Below, in pieces: positions 44,502-54,051 of a stretch of DNA of 64,000 nt; position 1 is the first letter of the stretch, and each line of letters opens with the position of its first letter. The stretch is from the NCBI RefSeq assembly GCF_004217045.1, contig NZ_SGXM01000003.1, positions 426,641 to 490,640 on the forward strand, in the 5' to 3' direction. The position numbers and the translations under genes are program-made. The notes under the pieces are model-generated. The model was not told the origin of the DNA. It did not search any database and saw only the letters and a program-made list of their open reading frames with translations. Source of the stretch: Cupriavidus agavae. GTDB taxonomy: Bacteria > Pseudomonadota > Gammaproteobacteria > Burkholderiales > Burkholderiaceae.

Positions 44502-45155
44502 TTATACGATGTGGTGTTGCCGCATGTAGCGGTGCACGATCTCGATGCGCATGCCGGCATCGGGCAGCGCCATGAGCATCTGCTTGGCTTTCATCGGTAC
44601 GGGCAGCAGCTCGCAGAGCCGGTTGGCAACCCACGACGGGTCATCCCACAGATAGGGTTCGGCGAACGGCAGCTTGGACTTGTCGGGCACCTCGGTATGC
44701 AGTGCCGAGACGATGCGGCGCAGCGCCGCCAGGCACTCGCCGAGCAGTTCGAGCTTGCAGTCGATGATGTCGGCGGGCAGCGCCTCGGCCTGGGCCACCA
44801 GCAGGCCGTCGTCGCGCGTGGTGTGCGACAGCACGCGGAAGCGTTGCCGGCCGCGCGTCTCGATCAGCAGCACGCCCAGTTGCTCCATGTTGCAGTCGAC
44901 GATCTCGGCCAGGCAGCCAATTTCCTCAGGCTCGGTGGGATGGCCCGGACGCGCCACTTCGTCGCCGCTGGCGATCAGGCAGACGCCGAACGGCGTGCCG
45001 TCGCGCATGCAGTTGCGCACCATGTCGACGTAGCGCTTCTCGAACACGCGCAGCGGCAGGCGGCCGTCCGGGAACAGGACGGTGTTGAGGGGAAACAGTG
45101 GCAGCGCATCCAGGAAGGGAAGAGGGAATGCGATGTCGGTGGAGGATGTCGACAT
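44502..45155 (-). CDS. LON substrate-binding domain protein
   Basis: 217-residue protein consisting only of the N-terminal substrate-recognition domain of Lon protease: LPLFPLNTVLFPDGRLPLRVFEKRYVDMV, FGVCLIASG, GCLAEIVD and LLIETRGRQRFRVL, ending in helices. There is no AAA+ or protease domain. Such stand-alone proteins are widespread; their role is unclear (some resemble cereblon's LON fold). It follows rapZ by 26 bp on the same strand. Confidence 0.88.
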   Translation of the reverse strand: MSTSSTDIAFPLPFLDALPLFPLNTVLFPDGRLPLRVFEKRYVDMVRNCMRDGTPFGVCLIASGDEVARPGHPTEPEEIGCLAEIVDCNMEQLGVLLIETRGRQRFRVLSHTTRDDGLLVAQAEALPADIIDCKLELLGECLAALRRIVSALHTEVPDKSKLPFAEPYLWDDPSWVANRLCELLPVPMKAKQMLMALPDAGMRIEIVHRYMRQHHIV

Positions 45156-45181
45156 GCTGGGGCCGCTCCGGTGACCGCGGG

Positions 45182-46093
45182 TCAGCCGCCGATGGCCATT
45201 TCGCGGTGTCTGACCAGCACATTACCATGCGCGCGGAAGTAGTTGGCGAGTCTTTCCGCGATGAAGACCGAGCGGTGCTGCCCGCCCGTGCAGCCGATGG
45301 CCACGGTCAGGTAGCTGCGGTTGTCGGCGATGAAACTCGGCAGCCACTTCTCCACATAGGCGCGGATGTCCTCGGCCATCGCCAGCACCATCGGCTGGCT
45401 CTGCAGGAAGTCCACCACGGGGGCGTCGCGGCCGGTCAGCGGGCGCAGGGCCAGGTCGTAGTAGGGATTCGGCAGCGAACGGACGTCGAATACCATGTCG
45501 GCGTCGCTGGGCACGCCATGCTTGAAGCCGAACGATTCGAACAGCAGCGTCAGCGGCTCGCTGCCGGTGTCGTCGTTGTTGCGGATCAGTTCCTTGATCC
45601 AGCTGCGCAGCGTGTTGGTGCGCACGTTGCTGGTATCGATGCGATGCGCCGAGTCCGACAGCGGGCTCAGCAGTTCGCGCTCCATCTCGATGGCTTCGAT
45701 CAGCGAGGTATCGCTGCCGGGCGCATCGGCTTCTCCCGCTTCCCGGGGCACGCCGTTGGTGCTGCCCACGCGCGTCGAGAGAGGGTGGCGGCGGCGGGTT
45801 TCCGAGTAGCGCTGGACCAGCGCATCGGTGTTCGCGGTCAGGAACAGCACCTGCACCTGATGCTTGGCCGACAGCTCGCGCACGGTATCGGGCAGGCGCG
45901 CCAGCGATTCGCGGCTGCGGATGTCGGTGGCCACGCCCAGGTGCGAATAGCCCTGGTCGGCCAGATACGTTGCCAGTTCGGGGATGAACTGTGCCGGCAG
46001 GTTGTCGACGCAGTAGTAGCCTGCATCTTCCAGTACGTTCAGGGCAACCGATTTGCCCGAGCCGGAGATCCCGGTGATGAGAATGATCCGCAT
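45182..46093 (-). CDS. rapZ: RNase adapter protein RapZ
   Basis: P-loop NTPase-like protein; in E. coli it guides RNase E to GlmZ sRNA and senses glucosamine-6-phosphate. Walker A GISGSGKS at residues 8-15; [51 protein letters not shown] and the terminal [17 protein letters not shown] are diagnostic. 303 residues; about 20 residues longer than E. coli, with a Gly/Glu-rich insert near 110-125. It belongs to the ptsN-hprK-rapZ regulatory cluster. No glmZ-like RNA was recognised here. Confidence 0.95.
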   Translation of the reverse strand: MRIILITGISGSGKSVALNVLEDAGYYCVDNLPAQFIPELATYLADQGYSHLGVATDIRSRESLARLPDTVRELSAKHQVQVLFLTANTDALVQRYSETRRRHPLSTRVGSTNGVPREAGEADAPGSDTSLIEAIEMERELLSPLSDSAHRIDTSNVRTNTLRSWIKELIRNNDDTGSEPLTLLFESFGFKHGVPSDADMVFDVRSLPNPYYDLALRPLTGRDAPVVDFLQSQPMVLAMAEDIRAYVEKWLPSFIADNRSYLTVAIGCTGGQHRSVFIAERLANYFRAHGNVLVRHREMAIGG

Positions 46094-46168
46094 AGCGACG
46101 CAAGGATAGCACCGCATGATGGCCGCGTCATGACAGGGTGTCTGACCGCCACAAAGGCCGGGAACCAT

Positions 46169-46199
46169 AAAAAATGGCGAATCGACTACGATTCGCCAT
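46169..46199 (-). terminator. Terminator after the PsiF-repeat gene
   Basis: Perfect 11-bp stem ATGGCGAATCG / CGATTCGCCAT with an ACTA loop, followed on the minus strand by TTTTTT. Confidence 0.85.
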
Positions 46200-46233
46200 G
46201 TTTCGCCGGGTTATCGGCCTGCAAGCGCGGGGC

Positions 46234-46569
46234 TCAGGCCGGCTTGGCCGACAGGCACTCGCTCTGGGCCTTCTTGTATTCGTCGCCCTTCTTGCCCTTG
46301 TTGGCCTTGGCGCAGGCTGCCATCTTTTCCTGCTGGGTCTTCGGCTCGGCCGCGGCGGCCGGACCCGAGCCCGACAGGCACTCGCTCTGGGCCTTCTTGT
46401 ATTCGTCGCCCTTCTTGCCCTTGTTGGCCTTGGCGCAAGCCGCCATCTTCTCCTGCTGCGCCGTCTTGCCGGATTTCTCGGCCACGCCCGGCGCCGAGGC
46501 GCCCTGGGCAAACGCTGCCGTGGCAAACAACGGGGTCACCAGCACACACATCGCGATCAGCTTCTTCAT
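46234..46569 (-). CDS. PsiF-repeat periplasmic protein
   Basis: 111-residue secreted protein: signal peptide MKKLIAMCVLVTPLFATAAFA, then two almost identical copies of a 29-residue PsiF repeat (QQEKMAACAKANKGKKGDEY and KKAQSECLS), each with two cysteines that probably form a disulfide. PsiF is named from phosphate starvation in E. coli; molecular role unknown. AGGAGAGAAG directly precedes the ATG. It sits between hprK and rapZ, ends at a strong terminator, and is unusual in that position. Confidence 0.88.
   Translation of the reverse strand: MKKLIAMCVLVTPLFATAAFAQGASAPGVAEKSGKTAQQEKMAACAKANKGKKGDEYKKAQSECLSGSGPAAAAEPKTQQEKMAACAKANKGKKGDEYKKAQSECLSAKPA
46248..46458. repeat. 88-bp direct repeat within the PsiF gene
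   Basis: 46248-46335 and 46371-46458 are identical except for three bases (offset 123 bp). Each encodes one PsiF repeat. Confidence 0.92.
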
Positions 46570-46755
46570 GCTTCTCTCCTGCCTGTGGAAATACACATCG
46601 ATGGCCGCGCGCTGGCGGGTCCGGAACTGGGCTCGGCGCCCATTACAGCACAAAACGGCGGGGCTGCGCGGCGCGTTGACGAGGCGCCCCGGAATGCGTG
46701 TAAGCAAATGAAAACGCCCGCTTGACGCGGGCGTTCGACGGCGATGCGGCGCCGG

Positions 46756-47727
46756 TCAGAGCAGGCGGCCCTGGCCGCGCGACACCACGTCGGCCTGCAT
46801 CGCGGCGCGCTGGCGGTCCATGAAGTCGCGCAGCGTGTCGATGCCACGCAGCCGCAGGATCGTGTTGCGCACGGCGGCTTCCACCAGCACGGCGAGGTTT
46901 CGGCCGGCCGCCACCTGGATCTTGACCATGTGGATCGGCAGGCCGAGCACGTCCAGATACTGCGAGTCGAGCGGCAGCCGTTCGAATTCGCCGTCGTTGC
47001 GCCGCACGAGCTGCACCACGAGCTTGATCTTCATTTTCCGGCGAACGGCCGTTTCACCGAAGATGGTCTTGATGTCGAGCAAGCCCAGGCCGCGCACTTC
47101 GAGCAGGTTCTGCAGCAGCGGCGGGCAGCGGCCCTCGATGAAGTCCGGGCCGAGCCGGACGAAATCCACGGCATCGTCGGCCACCAGCCCGTGGCCGCGC
47201 GAGATCAGTTCCAGGCCCAGCTCGCTCTTGCCCAGGCCCGATTCGCCCATGATCAGCACGCCCATGCCCAGGATGTCGAGGAACACGCCGTGCATCGTCA
47301 CGCGCGGAGCGGAGATGCGCGACAGGTAGAGCCGCAGGTGGTCGATGACCGCCGCGGACGAGACTGGCGTGGTGAACAGCGGCGTGGACGAGCGCGTGCA
47401 GCGCAATTCCAGGTCGGGCGGCGGCTCCATGCCGTCGGCGATGACCAGGAACGGCGGCTCCAGCAGGATCAGCTCGCCCATCTGGCGCTTGCGCGGCTCG
47501 TCGTCGAGGCGCTGGTAGTACAGGATCTCGGGTTTGCCGAGCACCTGGATCCGGTTCGGGTGGATCAGGTTCAGGTGGCCCACGAGGTCCGCCGCCGAGG
47601 TGGCCTCACGCGCGAACTCGACGTCGAACGCCCGGTCCGCGCCTTCGAGGCCGGCAACCCACGACAGTTTGATGTCGGCTGCGTTGTCGTCGAAGATCGA
47701 TTGCGAGGTGACGCCGGTGAGTTCCAT
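46756..47727 (-). CDS. hprK: HPr kinase/phosphorylase
   Basis: Bifunctional enzyme that phosphorylates and dephosphorylates HPr on serine. Walker A GESGLGKS at 161-168, catalytic Asp pair near 184 (VADDAVDFV), and the HprK signature [18 protein letters not shown]-terminal domain residues 1-130. 323 residues. In proteobacteria HprK goes with a regulatory rather than sugar-transport PTS; ptsN lies 52 bp upstream on the same strand, and ptsI is at the left end of this window. Confidence 0.96.
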   Translation of the reverse strand: MELTGVTSQSIFDDNAADIKLSWVAGLEGADRAFDVEFAREATSAADLVGHLNLIHPNRIQVLGKPEILYYQRLDDEPRKRQMGELILLEPPFLVIADGMEPPPDLELRCTRSSTPLFTTPVSSAAVIDHLRLYLSRISAPRVTMHGVFLDILGMGVLIMGESGLGKSELGLELISRGHGLVADDAVDFVRLGPDFIEGRCPPLLQNLLEVRGLGLLDIKTIFGETAVRRKMKIKLVVQLVRRNDGEFERLPLDSQYLDVLGLPIHMVKIQVAAGRNLAVLVEAAVRNTILRLRGIDTLRDFMDRQRAAMQADVVSRGQGRLL

Positions 47728-47779
47728 GCGGGATGACTTTCGGGAAGAGGGCGATAAGGCGGCGGCGGTATCCCGGTAC

Positions 47780-48235
47780 TCAGGGATGCCAGTCGGACAG
47801 CAACTGGTGGACGGCTTCAGGCGTGGGCAGCGTGGCCAGGCCCTCGCGCATCTCGCGGTCCGACAGCAGCTGGGCGATCTCTGACAGGATCTCCAGATGT
47901 TGCTGCGTGGCCTGTTCCGGCACCAGCAGGAAGATCAGCAGCGAAACCGGCTTGCCGTCGGGCGATTCGAACGGAATCGGCTCGGCCAGGCGCATGAAGC
48001 CGGCCAGCGGCTGCTTCAGGCCCTTGATGCGGCCGTGCGGGATTGCCACGCCAGCGCCCAGGCCGGTCGAGCCGAGCGACTCGCGCGCGAACAGGTTGTC
48101 GGTCACGGTGGCACGCGCCACGCCATGGTTGTTCTCGAACAGGAGCCCGGCTTGCTCGAAGACCCGCTTCTTGCTGGTGACGGTGACGTCGAGGTGGATA
48201 TTGCCGGGTGGCAGCAATTTGGCCAAACGATTCAT
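47780..48235 (-). CDS. ptsN: Nitrogen-regulatory PTS enzyme IIA (EIIA-Ntr)
   Basis: EIIA of the fructose/mannitol type, a phosphorelay end-point that regulates potassium and nitrogen physiology. Phosphorylated His67 in [12 protein letters not shown]; conserved [14 protein letters not shown] and [12 protein letters not shown]. 151 residues from the ATG at 48235. Upstream is a 465-bp gap with two palindromes. Operon order rpoN-hpf-ptsN-hprK is seen, although a terminator separates hpf from ptsN. Confidence 0.95.
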   Translation of the reverse strand: MNRLAKLLPPGNIHLDVTVTSKKRVFEQAGLLFENNHGVARATVTDNLFARESLGSTGLGAGVAIPHGRIKGLKQPLAGFMRLAEPIPFESPDGKPVSLLIFLLVPEQATQQHLEILSEIAQLLSDREMREGLATLPTPEAVHQLLSDWHP

Positions 48236-48620
48236 GGGCGATGCACGAGAAGTCTGAGTAGCAAGCCGGCGCGCGTGGACCGGCCCGCCGAGTTGGGGGC
48301 AATCAGGATATTGAGTGCCAGGCGCCCGCATTGGAGCGTCCGGTCATTATAGAGCAGGGCTGCCGCGCACTTGTGCGTTGCAGCGTCGGGCCCGCGGACT
48401 TCGCCGCCAGGTCGCCAACCGGTTTGCCCACCTGGATCGCCGCCAGCCCTGCGCGCCGTCGGGGCGCGCCTGCCGGTGCCGCCATCCGGGACCGTTCTGC
48501 CTGTGATTTGTGGTGCAGCATACACCGACCTGCGAAGGATGCGAACACCCCGGGTGTATCAATTGATCTCATAGTGGCGCCGAGGTAACGGGCGCCGGAC
48601 ATGTGCCGGGGGCGCCGCCC
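48236..48620. other. Non-coding stretch upstream of ptsN
   Basis: No convincing gene in either strand. It holds two adjacent palindromes: ACACCC-C-GGGTGT (48545-48557) and ATCAATTGAT (48558-48567). A weak minus-strand promoter guess, TTCGCA-17-TATGCT, lies about 300 bp before ptsN. Short open frames here look like GC-rich noise. Confidence 0.5.
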
Positions 48621-48623
48621 ATC

Positions 48624-48650
48624 AAAAAAGCCGCGCAGATGCGCGGCTTT
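48624..48650 (-). terminator. Terminator after hpf
   Basis: AAAGCCGCGC-AGA-TGCGCGGCTTT type hairpin; on the minus strand it ends in TTTTTT. Confidence 0.88.
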
Positions 48651-48700
48651 GCTCTCTTCCTATTAGTCCTCAGGGGCGACTTTCCAGTCCGTTGCGCCGG

Positions 48701-49054
48701 CTATTGCTGCTGTAGCTGCGCTTCGGCCATCTGGTACTTGACCGCCTCGCGGTCGTGCCCTTGTACGCGATCCTTGTAGCGGATCACCTGGCGATCCAGC
48801 TTGTCGACCAGACAGTCGATCGCCGCGTAGAGGTCTTCATGATGCGCCTCCACGAAGATGTCCTTGCCCTTCAGGTGCAGGTTGATTTCGGCGTACTGGC
48901 GCTTGTCCTTTTCCTTGTGGTTGTCGACCGATAGCAGCACGCTTACCCCAATCACCTGATCGAAATGCCTGACGATTCGCTCCAGTTTCGTTTCCACATA
49001 CTCACGCAGCGGTGGCGTGATGTCGAGGTGGTGTCCACTGATCTTGAAGTTCAT
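48701..49054 (-). CDS. hpf: Ribosome hibernation promoting factor
   Basis: Short HPF that binds the 30S decoding region in stationary phase. Recognised from [31 protein letters not shown], the conserved [24 protein letters not shown] and [19 protein letters not shown]. 117 residues; the basic tail is short, with no long C-terminal dimerisation domain. AGAAGGAG precedes the ATG. Directly downstream of rpoN (51 bp), as in many proteobacteria. Confidence 0.96.
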   Translation of the reverse strand: MNFKISGHHLDITPPLREYVETKLERIVRHFDQVIGVSVLLSVDNHKEKDKRQYAEINLHLKGKDIFVEAHHEDLYAAIDCLVDKLDRQVIRYKDRVQGHDREAVKYQMAEAQLQQQ

Positions 49055-49105
49055 AGCGCTTCTCCTTCTGAAAGAGCCGCACCAGGCAGGCGGTGACGGC
49101 TCGGG

Positions 49106-50590
49106 CTACAAAGACTTGCGGAGATTCACTGCGGGGATCTTCAATGCTTCGCGGTATTTGGCCACCGTGCGGCGTGCGACCACGAAGCCCTGTTCGCCCA
49201 GCAGTTCGGCGATGCGGCTGTCGGAAAGGGGATTCCTGGGGTCTTCGGCTCCTATCAGTTGCTTGATCAGCGCGCGTATAGCCGTGGATGAGGCCGCGCC
49301 GCCAGTCTCCGTGGAGACGTGGCTGCCGAAGAAGTACTTCAACTCGAAAGTACCCATCGGCGTGGCCATGTATTTGTTCGTCGTTACCCGGGAAATGGTG
49401 GATTCGTGTAAACCCAGTGTATCGGCAATCTCCCGCAAAACCAAGGGGCGCATCGCGATTTCGCCGTGCGAGAAAAAGTTCTTTTGACGCTCAACAATCG
49501 CCTGCGCCACACGCAAAATCGTGTCGAAACGCTGCTGGATGTTCTTGATAAGCCACCGCGCTTCCTGCAATTTCTGCTGCAGGCCCGCGGCCCCCGCCTC
49601 GCCCTTCGCACCGCGCAGGATCTGCGCGTACATGTCGTTGATGCGCAGGCGCGGCATCACATCGGGATTGAGCTGCGCGATCCAGCCGCTGCCGCTCTTG
49701 CGCACGAAGACATCCGGTACGACGAAATCCGCTTCCGGGCGGCTGTACGCATGCCCGGGATACGGCGCCAGCGAGCGGATCAGTTCGTGCGCGGCCTTCA
49801 ATGCAATGTCGTCCACCTGCAGCGCTTTCTTGAGACGGGTGTAATCCCGTACCGCCAGCAGTTCCAGATGGTGGTTGACGATGGTCAGCGCCAGCTCGCG
49901 CTGCGGATGCTGGAGCCGCTTCAGTTGCAGGCTCAGGCATTCCGCGGCATTGCGGGCGCCCACGCCGGGCGGATCGAAGCTCTGCAGCAGCGTGAGGATC
50001 GCCTGCACCTCATCGACTTCGAACTCGAGTTCCTCGGGGAGTTCCGAACAGATTTCCTCGAGTGTCGCGCTCAGGTAGCCGTCGTCGTCGAGCGATTCGA
50101 TCAGGAAGATGGCCAGGCCCTTGTCGCGCACCGAAATCTTCAGCGGCGTGAGTTGTTCCATCAGGTATTCGCGCAGCGTGGGATCGGCTTCGCGCAACTG
50201 CATCGGCGTCTTCTCGTCCTCGTCGCCCTGGGGGCGGCGCGCGAAGTCGTCGAGGCTCCAGTCGTTGCCGTAGTCCTCGCTGCCGGAGTCGCTGTAGTTG
50301 TCGTCGTCGCCGCCGGAGGCGGCGCCCTCGGCATGGTCGCTGCCATTGGCCTGCGGCTCCGCCGGGGCGGGCGCCGGGGCGCTCTGGACGTTGACGGAAC
50401 CGTCGGCGGCCACGCGCAGCGGGCTTTCGATCCAGTCGTTCTCGCGTTCCAGCAGCGGATTCTCCGTCAGCGCCTGCTCCACTTCCTGCTGGAGCTCCAG
50501 CGTGGAAAGCTGCAGCAGTCGGATGGACTGCTGCAGTTGCGGCGTGAGAGCCAGATGCTGGGAGAGGCGGAGCTGGAGCGAAGGTTTCAT
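49106..50590 (-). CDS. rpoN: RNA polymerase sigma-54 factor
   Basis: Alternative sigma for enhancer-dependent promoters. Region [30 protein letters not shown], is the Gln/Leu-rich activator-contact segment; region II is acidic (about residues 55-120); region III contains the core-binding domain and the HTH ([19 protein letters not shown]), ending with the RpoN box [12 protein letters not shown]. 494 residues. Follows lptB by 134 bp, the classical lptB-rpoN-hpf-ptsN linkage. Confidence 0.97.
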   Translation of the reverse strand: MKPSLQLRLSQHLALTPQLQQSIRLLQLSTLELQQEVEQALTENPLLERENDWIESPLRVAADGSVNVQSAPAPAPAEPQANGSDHAEGAASGGDDDNYSDSGSEDYGNDWSLDDFARRPQGDEDEKTPMQLREADPTLREYLMEQLTPLKISVRDKGLAIFLIESLDDDGYLSATLEEICSELPEELEFEVDEVQAILTLLQSFDPPGVGARNAAECLSLQLKRLQHPQRELALTIVNHHLELLAVRDYTRLKKALQVDDIALKAAHELIRSLAPYPGHAYSRPEADFVVPDVFVRKSGSGWIAQLNPDVMPRLRINDMYAQILRGAKGEAGAAGLQQKLQEARWLIKNIQQRFDTILRVAQAIVERQKNFFSHGEIAMRPLVLREIADTLGLHESTISRVTTNKYMATPMGTFELKYFFGSHVSTETGGAASSTAIRALIKQLIGAEDPRNPLSDSRIAELLGEQGFVVARRTVAKYREALKIPAVNLRKSL

Positions 50591-50724
50591 GCGACCTATT
50601 CTATGCGCATCTTTCCGTTGTTGGAACGGATTTTGCTAGAACCTATCGCCTGACCTTGCCTGATCGGAAACGGCTTTGGAAAACCGGTGTGCAAGCGCGG
50701 TAAAAAATTACCGCGCCGCACGCA

Positions 50725-51522
50725 TCACATGCGGAAATTCTCGCCCAGATAGACGCGGCGGACCGATTCGTTGGCGATGATTTCCTCGGGCAGGCCCGAA
50801 GCCAGCACCGTGCCTTCGCTGATGATGTAGGCGTGGTCGCAGATGCCGAGCGTCTCGCGCACGTTGTGGTCGGTGATCAGTACGCCGATGTTGCGCGCCT
50901 TCAGGAAGCTGACGATCCGCTGGATTTCGCCCACGGCGATCGGGTCCACGCCGGCGAACGGCTCGTCCAGCAGGATGAAGCGCGGCGACGACGCCAGTGC
51001 GCGGGCAATCTCCACCCGGCGGCGCTCGCCACCGGACAGCGACAGCGCCGGGTTGTTGCGCAGGTGGGCGATCTGCAGGTCATCGAGCAGCGAGTCGAGG
51101 CGGCGGTCGATCTCGGCCTTCGACAGCGACTTGCCGTTTTCGAGCTGCAACTCCAGCACGGCGCGGATGTTTTCCTCGACGTTGAGCTTGCGGAAGACCG
51201 ACGCCTCCTGCGGCAGGTAGGACAGCCCCATGCGCGCGCGCTCGTGGATGGCCAGGCCGCTGATGTGCTGGTCGTCCAGCACGATATCGCCCTCATCGAG
51301 CGCCACCAGGCCCACGATCATGTAGAACGACGTGGTCTTGCCCGCGCCGTTCGGACCCAGCAGGCCCACCACCTCGCCGCTCTTGACGTCGAGCGAGACG
51401 TCCTTGACCACCGTGCGCGTGCCGTAGCGTTTCTTCAGGTGGCGTACGACCAGCGTGCTGCTGTCGGGACGGACGCCTGCGGCGGCAGTGGCGGAAGGGG
51501 CAAGGGTGGCGGAGTCGTTCAT
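50725..51522 (-). CDS. lptB: LPS export ABC transporter ATPase LptB
   Basis: Drives LPS extraction from the inner membrane together with LptFG (not in this window). Walker [11 protein letters not shown]-loop YLPQEASVF, signature [15 protein letters not shown], Walker [14 protein letters not shown] and H-loop [10 protein letters not shown]. About 23 extra residues at the N-terminus compared with E. coli; 265 in all. Follows lptA by 29 bp. Confidence 0.97.
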   Translation of the reverse strand: MNDSATLAPSATAAAGVRPDSSTLVVRHLKKRYGTRTVVKDVSLDVKSGEVVGLLGPNGAGKTTSFYMIVGLVALDEGDIVLDDQHISGLAIHERARMGLSYLPQEASVFRKLNVEENIRAVLELQLENGKSLSKAEIDRRLDSLLDDLQIAHLRNNPALSLSGGERRRVEIARALASSPRFILLDEPFAGVDPIAVGEIQRIVSFLKARNIGVLITDHNVRETLGICDHAYIISEGTVLASGLPEEIIANESVRRVYLGENFRM

Positions 51523-51551
51523 CGGGTACGGATTCGATAGGGACGCGGGTT

Positions 51552-52211
51552 TCAGGGCTTGGCCGGGGCCGTGGACGGACGCAGGTCGAGCGGGGCGCCG
51601 CTGGCGGCCGGGGCGCTGGCGTCGGCGCGCGGGGAGAGCACCGCGCGCACGCGGCCCGACGGGTTGCCGGCCGTGGTGTTGTTGTCGCCACCGGTGGCCG
51701 TGTAGTACTCGTTGCGGCTGTCGTAGGTGATCACGGCGCCGCGGATCTCGTCGAGGATCTTGGCCCCCACGCCCGACACCCGCGCGGCGCGGGCATGGCC
51801 GATCAGCTTGTTGACCTCGGTCTTGCCGTCGTACTCGATGCGGTCGCCCCAGCCGTCGATGTATTCGTCCACGCCGTCGCGCTTCTGGCGGATATAGGCC
51901 TGGCGGCCCGGCTTGGACGTGGCCACGGCGTACTGGTAGCCCTCGGGGTCGGTGCGCAGCTCGGCAGCGTCGGACTTCAGCACCATGGTGCCCTTGGTCA
52001 GCACCACGTTGCCGGTGAGCGTGTAGATCTGCTTGACGTCATCGTAGTTGGCGTTGTCGGCCTCCAGCACCAGCGGCTTGCCCTGGTCCGCGCGTTCGGC
52101 GTGGGCGGGCTGGGCCAGGCCCAGGGCCAGCGCCAGCGCAAGCGCGGCGAAGGCCGTCAATCGGGCGGGCGCCGGGTGGCGACAGGACGATGTCGTCAGG
52201 GATGCAGTCAT
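51552..52211 (-). CDS. lptA: LPS transport periplasmic protein LptA
   Basis: Forms the periplasmic bridge that carries LPS to LptDE. Signal peptide ending PAHA-E after a long hydrophobic stretch; the beta-jellyroll core shows [32 protein letters not shown] and [12 protein letters not shown]. 219 residues with a Pro/Ala-rich C-terminal tail. Lies between lptC and lptB. Confidence 0.93.
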   Translation of the reverse strand: MTASLTTSSCRHPAPARLTAFAALALALALGLAQPAHAERADQGKPLVLEADNANYDDVKQIYTLTGNVVLTKGTMVLKSDAAELRTDPEGYQYAVATSKPGRQAYIRQKRDGVDEYIDGWGDRIEYDGKTEVNKLIGHARAARVSGVGAKILDEIRGAVITYDSRNEYYTATGGDNNTTAGNPSGRVRAVLSPRADASAPAASGAPLDLRPSTAPAKP

Positions 52212-52278
52212 GTTTGGCGAATGATGAGATGGGAAGGGGCGGCCAGCGGGCGGGCTGGACGATCCTGCGTGCCTGGCG

Positions 52279-52908
52279 TCACTGGGTCCTGGCCTGCCCC
52301 TGCGGCGGGTTCATGACAATCGTGCCGCGAACGTTGCCCAGCAATTGTACTTCGCGGGTGACGTTGTTGAAGATCAGCCCGTTGGCGTTCATGACCGAAG
52401 GGCCGCGCGTGAGCTGTACCGGCTTGTCGGTCTTGACGATGTCGTCGTTGACGAATAACTGGAAAAACTGCGAGGCGGCGGTCAGGCGCGGGTCTTTCGA
52501 CGGGTCCGGGCCGGCCTGCCGCACGATCAGCGCGTTGCCGTAGAGATCGACCACGGTGCCTTCGGCATTCATGATGCCGCGGTTGGCGGTGGCGGTCACG
52601 GGCGGACGGTCCGGCTGGTAGGCGCGCATGGCCGGCGTGGTCACCTCGTAGGTCTGGTCGTCCTCGAAATGCACCATCTTGACGCCGGTGAAGCGCATCT
52701 TGGTGGCGCCGTCCTCGGCCAGTTCCGTGGCCGAGAAGCGCTCCATCCAGTAGTCCGGCTCGTGGCGCTTGGCGCGCTGCTGCAGGGCGCTGTCGTGCGG
52801 CGAGTTCAGCTGGACGAGCCAGAACGTGCTGCCGGCCACGATGGCCATCAGCAGCAGCGGCATCAGCCGCATCACGGCGCCCGAGAGTCTGGACAGGAAG
52901 TCCGGCAT
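52279..52908 (-). CDS. lptC: LPS export protein LptC
   Basis: Bitopic inner-membrane protein linking LptBFG to LptA. One N-terminal helix (about 12-33, LMPLLLMAIVAGSTFWLVQL) and a periplasmic OstA-like beta domain with HEPDYWMERFSATELAEDG and MNANGLIFNNVTREVQLLGNVRGTI. 209 residues. Starts two bases after the kdsD stop, leaving no room for the kdsC gene that often lies between them. Confidence 0.93.
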   Translation of the reverse strand: MPDFLSRLSGAVMRLMPLLLMAIVAGSTFWLVQLNSPHDSALQQRAKRHEPDYWMERFSATELAEDGATKMRFTGVKMVHFEDDQTYEVTTPAMRAYQPDRPPVTATANRGIMNAEGTVVDLYGNALIVRQAGPDPSKDPRLTAASQFFQLFVNDDIVKTDKPVQLTRGPSVMNANGLIFNNVTREVQLLGNVRGTIVMNPPQGQARTQ

Positions 52909-52910
52909 GT

Positions 52911-53894
52911 TCAGATGACCTTGGCGCGCGTCAGGTCATGGATATGCAGCGCGCCCACCAGCCGGCCGTCGCCATCGACGACGAGCAGCTGGTTGATGCG
53001 GTTGGATTCCATGATCTGCACGGCTTCCACGGCGAGCTGGTCCTGGTTGACCGTGCGCGGGTTGCGGTGCATGACCTCGCCGATCGGCACGGTCTTCCAG
53101 TCGCGCGGCGTTTCCAGCAGGCGGCGCAGGTCGCCGTCGGTGAACACGCCCGTGGCGCGCCCCTCGGGGTCGACCACGGCCGTCATGGCCATGCCCTTGC
53201 GCGTGATTTCCATCAGCGCCTGGGCCAGCGGGGTGTTTTCGCGCACTTCGGGCACGGCGTTGCCGGTGCGCATGACGTCGCGCACGTGGGTCAGCAGCTT
53301 GCGGCCCAGCGCGCCGCCGGGGTGCGAACGGGCGAAATCCTCCTCGCCAAAGCCGCGCGCGTCGAGCACGGCCACGGCCAGCGCGTCGCCCAGCGCCAGC
53401 GCGGCGGTGGTGCTGGCGGTCGGGGCCAGGTTCAGCGGGCAGGCTTCCTGCGCGACGGCGCCATCGAGGTGGGCGTCGGACAGCTTGGCGAGGTTCGACT
53501 CCGGATTGCCGGTAATCGAGATCAGGCCGGCGCCGATGCGCTTGACGATCGGGATGATCGACAGCAGCTCGGCGGTCTCGCCCGAATTGGAGAACGCGAT
53601 CAGCACGTCGTCGCGCGTGATCATGCCGAGGTCGCCGTGGCTGGCCTCGGCCGGGTGCACGAAGAACGCGGGCGTACCCGTGGACGCCAGCGTGGCCGCC
53701 ACCTTGCGGCCGACATGGCCGGACTTGCCGATGCCCGAGACCACCACGCGGCCCGTGCAGCCGAGGCACATCTCGACGGCCCTGGCAAAGGCGGGCGTCA
53801 GGCGTCCGGCCAGCGCCGAAACGGCGTCCGCCTCGATCTGGAGAGTATGGCGAGCGAGCTCGAGTGCTCGATTCGCATCGAAATTGGCTATCAT
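52911..53894 (-). CDS. kdsD: D-arabinose 5-phosphate isomerase
   Basis: Converts ribulose-5-phosphate to arabinose-5-phosphate, the first step of Kdo synthesis for LPS. An SIS domain (VVVSGIGKSGHVGRKVAATLASTGTPAFFVHPAEASHGDLGM, with SNSGETAEL) is followed by two CBS domains (VMRTGNAVPEVRENTPL and VMHRNPRTVNQDQLAV). 327 residues from the ATG at 53894; a TTG six codons upstream is not needed. TATACT lies 12 bp upstream of the ATG. First gene of the kdsD-lptCAB-rpoN run, divergent from the antiporter. Confidence 0.95.
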   Translation of the reverse strand: MIANFDANRALELARHTLQIEADAVSALAGRLTPAFARAVEMCLGCTGRVVVSGIGKSGHVGRKVAATLASTGTPAFFVHPAEASHGDLGMITRDDVLIAFSNSGETAELLSIIPIVKRIGAGLISITGNPESNLAKLSDAHLDGAVAQEACPLNLAPTASTTAALALGDALAVAVLDARGFGEEDFARSHPGGALGRKLLTHVRDVMRTGNAVPEVRENTPLAQALMEITRKGMAMTAVVDPEGRATGVFTDGDLRRLLETPRDWKTVPIGEVMHRNPRTVNQDQLAVEAVQIMESNRINQLLVVDGDGRLVGALHIHDLTRAKVI

Positions 53895-54051
53895 GGCGCT
53901 GGAGTATACCAACGAATGCGATGGCGTCTGGCCCCGGCTTTTCCGCCCCCGGCCGGGACGACCGCCGCACTTGCCGTCTTTTGCCGGCGGGGTGCAGAGC
54001 CGGTCCTGGCGCGTGCCCGGCCGGATTGCGCCTGCCCTTCAAGCCCGCCGA

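Noticed and set aside
52669..54051. N-terminal extension of the antiporter to 1119 residues
   Set aside because: The extra part runs antisense through kdsD and is low-complexity; the ATG at 54052 begins directly at the first membrane helix.
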